In this document: positions 59,340 through 64,000 of the stretch, in pieces
Layout of the letters: the number at the start of each line of letters is the position of its first letter
How positions within the stretch are numbered: position 1 is the first letter of the stretch
NCBI RefSeq assembly: GCF_042427745.1
Contig: NZ_JBHMFA010000005.1
Direction: 5' to 3' (one strand)
DNA: 64,000 nt
Source: Algibacter miyuki
Lineage (GTDB): Bacteria > Bacteroidota > Bacteroidia > Flavobacteriales > Flavobacteriaceae
The notes under the pieces: model-generated
Databases searched by the model: none
Seen by the model: only the letters and a program-made list of their open reading frames with translations
Told to the model about the DNA's origin: nothing
Program-made: the position numbers and the translations under genes

Positions 59340-61898
59340 ATGACCATAGATTCGAATACACTATTTCAGAATTATTTTATCAAAAACAAAAATTATGATG
59401 AAGTATTGAAATCTAAGGATAAAATTAACCCTAATTGGGTTAGTTTATTATCTAATTTAACAAAAGCCGGTTCCGACGAATTAACTTCTCGACAAAAAGA
59501 AATTGATTGGTTGATGGACGAAAACGGCGTTACCTATAATGTTTATAATGATCCCAAAGGCCTAAACCGCACTTGGGATTTAAACATTGTCCCTTTTATT
59601 ATTCACCAAAGTGAATGGCAAACCATTGAAAAAGGTTTGAAACAACGTGCCGAATTACTCAATTTAGTGCTTAAAGACATCTATGGTAAGCGCGAACTGA
59701 TTAAAAATGGCATTGTGCCGCAAGAAGTTATTTTTGCGCATCGTGGTTTTTTAAGGCAATGCGACCAAATACGGTATAATACCTCTAAAAATTTACTCAT
59801 TCACGCTACCGATTTAGCACGTGGTCCAGATGGCCGCATGTGGGTGGTAAACGATCGTACGCAAGCCCCATCAGGTTTAGGTTATGCTCTCGAAAACAGG
59901 TTTGCTATAAACAAAGCCGCACCCAATTTATTTAGCGGCATTAATGTAAAGCAACCGACTTCGTTTTTTCAGGATTATAATCAAATGCTTATTGATGCCG
60001 CGCCTAAAAATGTGAGCAACCCAAACATTGTTATCTTAACTCCAGGACCGCATAACGAAACCTATTTTGAACATGCTTACATGTCCACCTTTCTAGGCTA
60101 TCCTTTGGTAAAAGGAAACGATTTAGTGGTGAGAAATGGCAAAGTTTGGATGAAATCTTTAAAAGAATTAAAGCAAGTTCATGTCATTTTAAGACGTGTT
60201 GATGATGTTTATATGGATCCTTTAGAACTCCGTGAAGATTCATATTTAGGTATCGCTGGTATATTGGATGTTATTCGTCAACAAAACGTGAGTATTGTAA
60301 ATCCTATTGGAAGCGGAGTTTTGGAAAACTCTGGACTCATTCCGTTTATGAATGCGATTTCTAAATATTTTTTAAATGAAGAATTAATTCTGCCGCAAAT
60401 TGCCTCTTGGTGGTGCGGACAAGAAAAAGAGCGCAATCATGTATTAAAAAATTTAACCAAATATGTGGTAAAACGCATCGACCGCTCCAACAGAGAAAGT
60501 TTATATTTTGGTGAATTTTTAAATAAAAAAGAGCTCAAGAAATTAAAAGAAGAAATATTAGCAAACCCCTATCGTTTTGTTGCTCAAGCAAAAATACAAT
60601 TCTCGACGGCACCCGATTTTATTGACGGAAAACTAGAACCTCGCAAAGTGATGTGCCGTACGTTCGCCATAGCAAAACGAGATTCTTACAGCATTATGCC
60701 GGGCGGTTTAGTTCGTGTAGCTGCCGAACGCGAAAACTTAAGAGTATCTAATCAGCGTGGCGGTATTAGTAAAGATTTTTGGGTTTTAACAGATAAAGCT
60801 CAAAATCAATTTCAAAATTATAGTTGGGACAATACCTTTCAAAAACCGGTATCAGACATTAACGATTTACCAAGTCATACTGCCGAAAACCTGTTTTGGT
60901 CGGGACGTTATTTAGGACGTGCCTTAGTAACTTCTCGTCTGTTAAGGATGGCGTTAAACAAAATGCAACATGCCCAATATGATAAAAGTGATACACCTTC
61001 CGATAGTTTAAAAATTATATTTGAAGCCATTACCAATATCACACATACGCTCCCTGGTTTCGTTGGGAAAGGAAAGGAAGAAGTGCTTAAAAATCCATTA
61101 AAAGAAATGAATTCTCTTATTTTGGATAATTTTAGAATAGGATCCTTAGCGCAAACATTAATTAGTTTCAACAATTCGTATTACTCGCTAAGAAACCTAT
61201 GGTCTAAAGATATGTGGCGCGTATTCGATGGCATCAAAAAGCTATGGAATAAATATGACAAAAAGAATGAATACTCCATTTCAACCCTAATAAAATTATT
61301 AGACAATACCATTACTAGGCTTATCGCTTTTATGGGCTTAATTGAAGAAAGTATTTTAGTCGATCAAGGTTTATTACTCTATTTTATAGGTTTACAAACC
61401 GAACAAGCCAGTTTAACCATTGCAAAAACCCGTGCTTTAATTGTTGCTCATCACAATGAAGATTTAGAATATGAAGTGCTTGAAGCGTTATTAACTAGCC
61501 ATGAAAGTTTGAATATTTATCGTTACAGCTACCGCTCTTTTTTAAGTGTAGAGAACGTGATAAACTTAGTTTTACTGAATGATAAATACAGTCGCTCGTT
61601 GACTTATCAGCTTAATCGTATTTTAAAAGACATCAGCAAATTACCTGTCCCTAAAGGTGTTAATGGTAATACGGCTTGCTATACCTTAATTCATCAATTG
61701 AATAATTTGGTTTCAAATTTAGATGCAAAAAAACTAATTGTATTAGATGATAACGAAGCGCTTAGGGAATATCTAGAACACGTACTATCGGATATTAGTG
61801 AGTTGCTACATCAAACGTCATTATCTATTTCCGATACGTATTTCAATCATTCTTATCAACAAAATCAATTGGTTAATCAAAACTTCCCACTACAATAA
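59340..61898 (+). CDS. Circularly permuted ATP-grasp fused to alpha-E domain
   Basis: An 852-residue cytosolic protein. Residues about 70-480 are a circularly permuted ATP-grasp (DUF404/DUF407) with FAHRGFLRQCDQIRYN, DLARGPDGRMWVVNDRTQAP (ATP site), LILPQIASWWCGQE, FVAQAKIQFSTAP and IMPGGLVRVAAERE. Residues about 515-840 are an alpha-E helical domain that opens with LPSHTAENLFWSGRYLGRAL, its usual signature. In other bacteria the two are often separate genes, so this is a natural fusion. ATP-grasp ligases join a carboxylate to an amine through an acyl phosphate. Its stop overlaps the next ATG by one base (TAATG). Confidence 0.93.
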   Translation: MTIDSNTLFQNYFIKNKNYDEVLKSKDKINPNWVSLLSNLTKAGSDELTSRQKEIDWLMDENGVTYNVYNDPKGLNRTWDLNIVPFIIHQSEWQTIEKGLKQRAELLNLVLKDIYGKRELIKNGIVPQEVIFAHRGFLRQCDQIRYNTSKNLLIHATDLARGPDGRMWVVNDRTQAPSGLGYALENRFAINKAAPNLFSGINVKQPTSFFQDYNQMLIDAAPKNVSNPNIVILTPGPHNETYFEHAYMSTFLGYPLVKGNDLVVRNGKVWMKSLKELKQVHVILRRVDDVYMDPLELREDSYLGIAGILDVIRQQNVSIVNPIGSGVLENSGLIPFMNAISKYFLNEELILPQIASWWCGQEKERNHVLKNLTKYVVKRIDRSNRESLYFGEFLNKKELKKLKEEILANPYRFVAQAKIQFSTAPDFIDGKLEPRKVMCRTFAIAKRDSYSIMPGGLVRVAAERENLRVSNQRGGISKDFWVLTDKAQNQFQNYSWDNTFQKPVSDINDLPSHTAENLFWSGRYLGRALVTSRLLRMALNKMQHAQYDKSDTPSDSLKIIFEAITNITHTLPGFVGKGKEEVLKNPLKEMNSLILDNFRIGSLAQTLISFNNSYYSLRNLWSKDMWRVFDGIKKLWNKYDKKNEYSISTLIKLLDNTITRLIAFMGLIEESILVDQGLLLYFIGLQTEQASLTIAKTRALIVAHHNEDLEYEVLEALLTSHESLNIYRYSYRSFLSVENVINLVLLNDKYSRSLTYQLNRILKDISKLPVPKGVNGNTACYTLIHQLNNLVSNLDAKKLIVLDDNEALREYLEHVLSDISELLHQTSLSISDTYFNHSYQQNQLVNQNFPLQ

Positions 61899-62788
61899 TG
61901 GTTTTTCAATTATCACATACCACAAGTTACAAATACGTCGACGGCGTTACATTTTGTCACAATATAGCCACCTTAAAACCTCGTGATTTTTTAGGTCAAA
62001 CTATTTTAAGTTATCATTTAGAAATCAGTCCGAAACCAACAGAAATTTCAGAACGTACAGATTTCTTCGGAAACACAATTACCCGTTTTTCTATACAGCA
62101 ACATCATAAAGAATTAAAAGTTATTGCTAAAAGCAAAGTACTTCGCGATGTGAGTTTAGCGCCTGATATTTATGAGTCTAAAATTGGCACCGCCATGACT
62201 TTAGAAGACGCAAGAAAAGCGATGACCAAGCTTTCTCCTGAAATTTTAGAGGTTAAACAATTCTTATTAGAGTCTATTTTAATTGCCAAAATATCGAAAA
62301 ACATTAAAGACTATGCTTTGGTTTCATTTAAACCAGGGCGTCCTATTTTTGAAGCGACCGTTGAATTGATGCAACGTATTTTTACTGATTTTGAATTCAA
62401 CTCAAACGTAACCAATGTGGCAACACCTATACAAGAGGTTATGGAAAATAAAAAAGGCGTTTGCCAAGATTTTGCGCAAATTGGCATTGCTTGCCTGAGA
62501 TCTATTGGTTTGCCCGCACGTTATGTTAGTGGTTATATTGAAACCTTACCGCCTCCAGGGAAAGAAAAACTAGTAGGTACCGATGCGTCTCACGCTTGGT
62601 TTTCATTATATATTCCGGAATTTGGCTGGGTAGATTTTGACCCTACAAATAATCAAATACCAAAAAACCAACATATTATTGTGGCTTACGGACGGGATTA
62701 TTATGATGTACCACCACTAAAAGGTGTTATCTATAGTTCGGGTGAAAATAAAATGAAGGTCGCTGTGGATATTAGGCCAGCTGTTTAA
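61898..62788 (+). CDS. Transglutaminase-like protein, third gene of amidoligase operon
   Basis: A 296-residue cytosolic protein. An N-terminal beta domain (FQLSHTTSYKYVDGV, about residues 3-90) is followed by a papain-like core with Cys189 (KGVCQDFAQIGIACLRSIG), His232 (DASHAWFSLYIPEFGW) and Asp248 (FDPTNNQ). It is about 25-30% of the size of the first gene and equals its N-terminal module plus spacer. It is translationally coupled to the ATP-grasp gene. It likely hydrolyses or transacylates a product of the ligases; a protease that trims tagged proteins is an alternative. It converges with the ABC ATPase gene, 17 bp away, without a clear terminator. Confidence 0.93.
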   Translation: MVFQLSHTTSYKYVDGVTFCHNIATLKPRDFLGQTILSYHLEISPKPTEISERTDFFGNTITRFSIQQHHKELKVIAKSKVLRDVSLAPDIYESKIGTAMTLEDARKAMTKLSPEILEVKQFLLESILIAKISKNIKDYALVSFKPGRPIFEATVELMQRIFTDFEFNSNVTNVATPIQEVMENKKGVCQDFAQIGIACLRSIGLPARYVSGYIETLPPPGKEKLVGTDASHAWFSLYIPEFGWVDFDPTNNQIPKNQHIIVAYGRDYYDVPPLKGVIYSSGENKMKVAVDIRPAV

Positions 62789-62805
62789 CACATGGATTAG
62801 AGTTT

Positions 62806-64000
62806 CTAAAAATCGAAATTTATAGCTCCTGTTGAACCAGTATCACTAGCAGTTAACTCAAAAACATTATCTGGTTTAAGGTTTCCTTCTTTTCGGTGAG
62901 ACACATAAAGAATAGCCGTATTTGTTTCGGTTGCTATTTTATTAATTAATTCGCAAAATAAAGCAGCATCGTTATCATCGAGACCGTTTGTTGGTTCGTC
63001 TAAAATAAGCAGCGGCGGATTTTTTACCATAGCACGCGCAATAAGCACTAAACGTTGATGACCACGAGAAAGCGATAAAAAACATTGCTTTCTAATATCG
63101 AACATATTTAAAACACGTAACCAGTGTTGCGCTATTTTTATTTGAGCATTTGTTGGCGTTTTATACAAACCAACAGTATCAAAAAAACCTGAAACAATCA
63201 TGTTTCCAATAGCATCTCTGCGGGTAAAACCGCGTAGCATTTCCGAAGAAAAATAACCAATTTTTTGTTTAATATCCCAAATGCTCTCTCCACTCCCCTT
63301 TTTAACGCCAAACAAAATAATATCTTGTCCGTAGGCTTTTGGGTTATCGCCAAAAATCATGCTTAACATTGTGCTTTTCCCTGATCCGTTAGGACCGATT
63401 AGCTGCCAAAACTCTCCAGACTTAATTTCCCATGAAATGGAATTTAAAATAGGACGTTCGCGATAGTTAATAGATACATTATTAAATTTCACTAAAGATT
63501 GTTCTTCTTCACCTGCAGAATGCTCAACTTTTGGTAAAGTGTCGACAAACTGAACTCCTTCTGAAGTATTGAGACTATTACTATTTTCGGTTTCTTTGAA
63601 AGGTTCTAATTGACCTTCCTTAAACACCCATATTTCGGTTATAAAAGATAAAAAATCTCTTTGCCTGTTTGCTATTTGAATAATACGCGTGTTCTCACTT
63701 AATTGGGTAATCTCTTTTTCAATATGAGCTTGTGTTAAAACATCAAGATTTCCAAAAACATTATCAATTACCAAATAATCTGGTTTCTGAGCTATAATAT
63801 GATTTAAAAGGGCTTTTTTTCGTTCGCCTTCCGAAGAATGCAATAAACTGTTTTTAGTTTCAGTAACGACATCAAATTGTCCATGACGTGTTTCTTCTTC
63901 TATAAATTTATTTAATATAATTTCTGAAAAAAGGGCGCCCTTTAAATTGGAGAAATCAGGTATAAGATTACCTGACATAATAGATTGGATAAGGCTTTCC
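62806..64000 (-). CDS. ModF-like double ABC ATPase, N-terminus beyond window
   Basis: An open frame runs from the stop at 62806 through an internal ATG at 63978 to the right edge with no stop, so the gene is cut. At least 398 residues are visible. The first ABC half shows only its end: HSSEGERKKALLNHI (signature region) and YLVIDNVFGNLD (Walker B). The second half is complete: P-loop LIGPNGSGKSTMLS, signature LSLSRGHQRLVLIARAM, Walker B LLILDEPTNGLD and the switch His in VSHRKEG. It has no membrane segments. This layout fits ModF/PhrA-type soluble tandem ABC proteins, often named molybdate ATPases or photorepair proteins without proof. Confidence 0.88.
   Translation of the reverse strand, partial: ESLIQSIMSGNLIPDFSNLKGALFSEIILNKFIEEETRHGQFDVVTETKNSLLHSSEGERKKALLNHIIAQKPDYLVIDNVFGNLDVLTQAHIEKEITQLSENTRIIQIANRQRDFLSFITEIWVFKEGQLEPFKETENSNSLNTSEGVQFVDTLPKVEHSAGEEEQSLVKFNNVSINYRERPILNSISWEIKSGEFWQLIGPNGSGKSTMLSMIFGDNPKAYGQDIILFGVKKGSGESIWDIKQKIGYFSSEMLRGFTRRDAIGNMIVSGFFDTVGLYKTPTNAQIKIAQHWLRVLNMFDIRKQCFLSLSRGHQRLVLIARAMVKNPPLLILDEPTNGLDDNDAALFCELINKIATETNTAILYVSHRKEGNLKPDNVFELTASDTGSTGAINFDF

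Noticed and set aside
1..64000. Mobile elements, prophage, tRNA and rRNA genes
   Set aside because: No transposase, integrase, phage structural gene, tRNA cloverleaf or rRNA stretch was recognised in the window.

Overview
The window looks like chromosomal DNA of a marine-type Flavobacteriaceae (Bacteroidota). The evidence is low GC, TonB-dependent receptors with carboxypeptidase-regulatory N-termini, hardly any Shine-Dalgarno sites, bacillithiol genes (bshA, bshC), and family-typical neighbourhoods: ferredoxin/LuxC-like/serC/serA/DUF937, pyrG-yidC, amidase/MlaD/Fe-S opposite lptD. I see no tRNA, rRNA, CRISPR array, prophage or insertion sequence. Most of it is housekeeping DNA with a few accessory islands. 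The genus cannot be told from the sequence alone.

Layout. 1-7.9 kb: a truncated EamA permease, a structured-RNA-like element, ychF, a large TonB receptor, an ACT protein, thiN, a PepSY-type membrane protein and a transglutaminase. 8.1-12.7 kb: ferredoxin, divergent LuxC-like acyl-CoA reductase, serC, serA, DUF937. 12.9-16.6 kb: a four-gene cluster ending in a ZnuD-like receptor with a 36-residue loop made only of His, Asp and Glu. 16.9-17.9 kb: a lone, membrane-anchored exonuclease VII large-subunit homologue. 18-29.3 kb (minus strand): yidC, pyrG, DUF3820, DUF922 protease-like, LysM/periplasmic-binding chimera, guaA, a PLP decarboxylase and bshC. 29.6-33 kb: a PhoX-like lipoprotein with eight Gly-X-Y triplets followed by a dihaem peroxidase. 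33-45.6 kb: CopD-like protein, bshA, a GH3/serine-hydrolase fusion, a PiT-like permease with a universal stress protein, serB, and an overlapping YHYH/MORN/SCO/sulfatase/SDR operon. 45.7-54.2 kb: an Fe-S/MlaD/amidase operon facing lptD and ridA. 54.2-55.6 kb: a hybrid histidine kinase whose phospho-acceptor His is Tyr. 56-62.8 kb: the amidoligase operon (transglutaminase-DUF2126, circularly permuted ATP-grasp-alpha-E, transglutaminase). The right edge cuts a ModF-like ABC ATPase.

How genes work together. serA, serC and serB (the last about 30 kb away) make the whole serine pathway. bshA and bshC supply the first and last steps of bacillithiol synthesis; bshB is not here. The amidase, MlaD and LptD genes share a divergent control region and all serve the envelope. 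The 56-62.8 kb operon combines two ligase folds with two papain-like transglutaminases and is the best candidate for an undescribed pathway: the enzyme classes are recognised but, to my knowledge, the product is not. The other strong leads are the membrane-tethered XseA-like nuclease, the H-box Tyr kinase and the two copies of a Flavo-1-like structured element.
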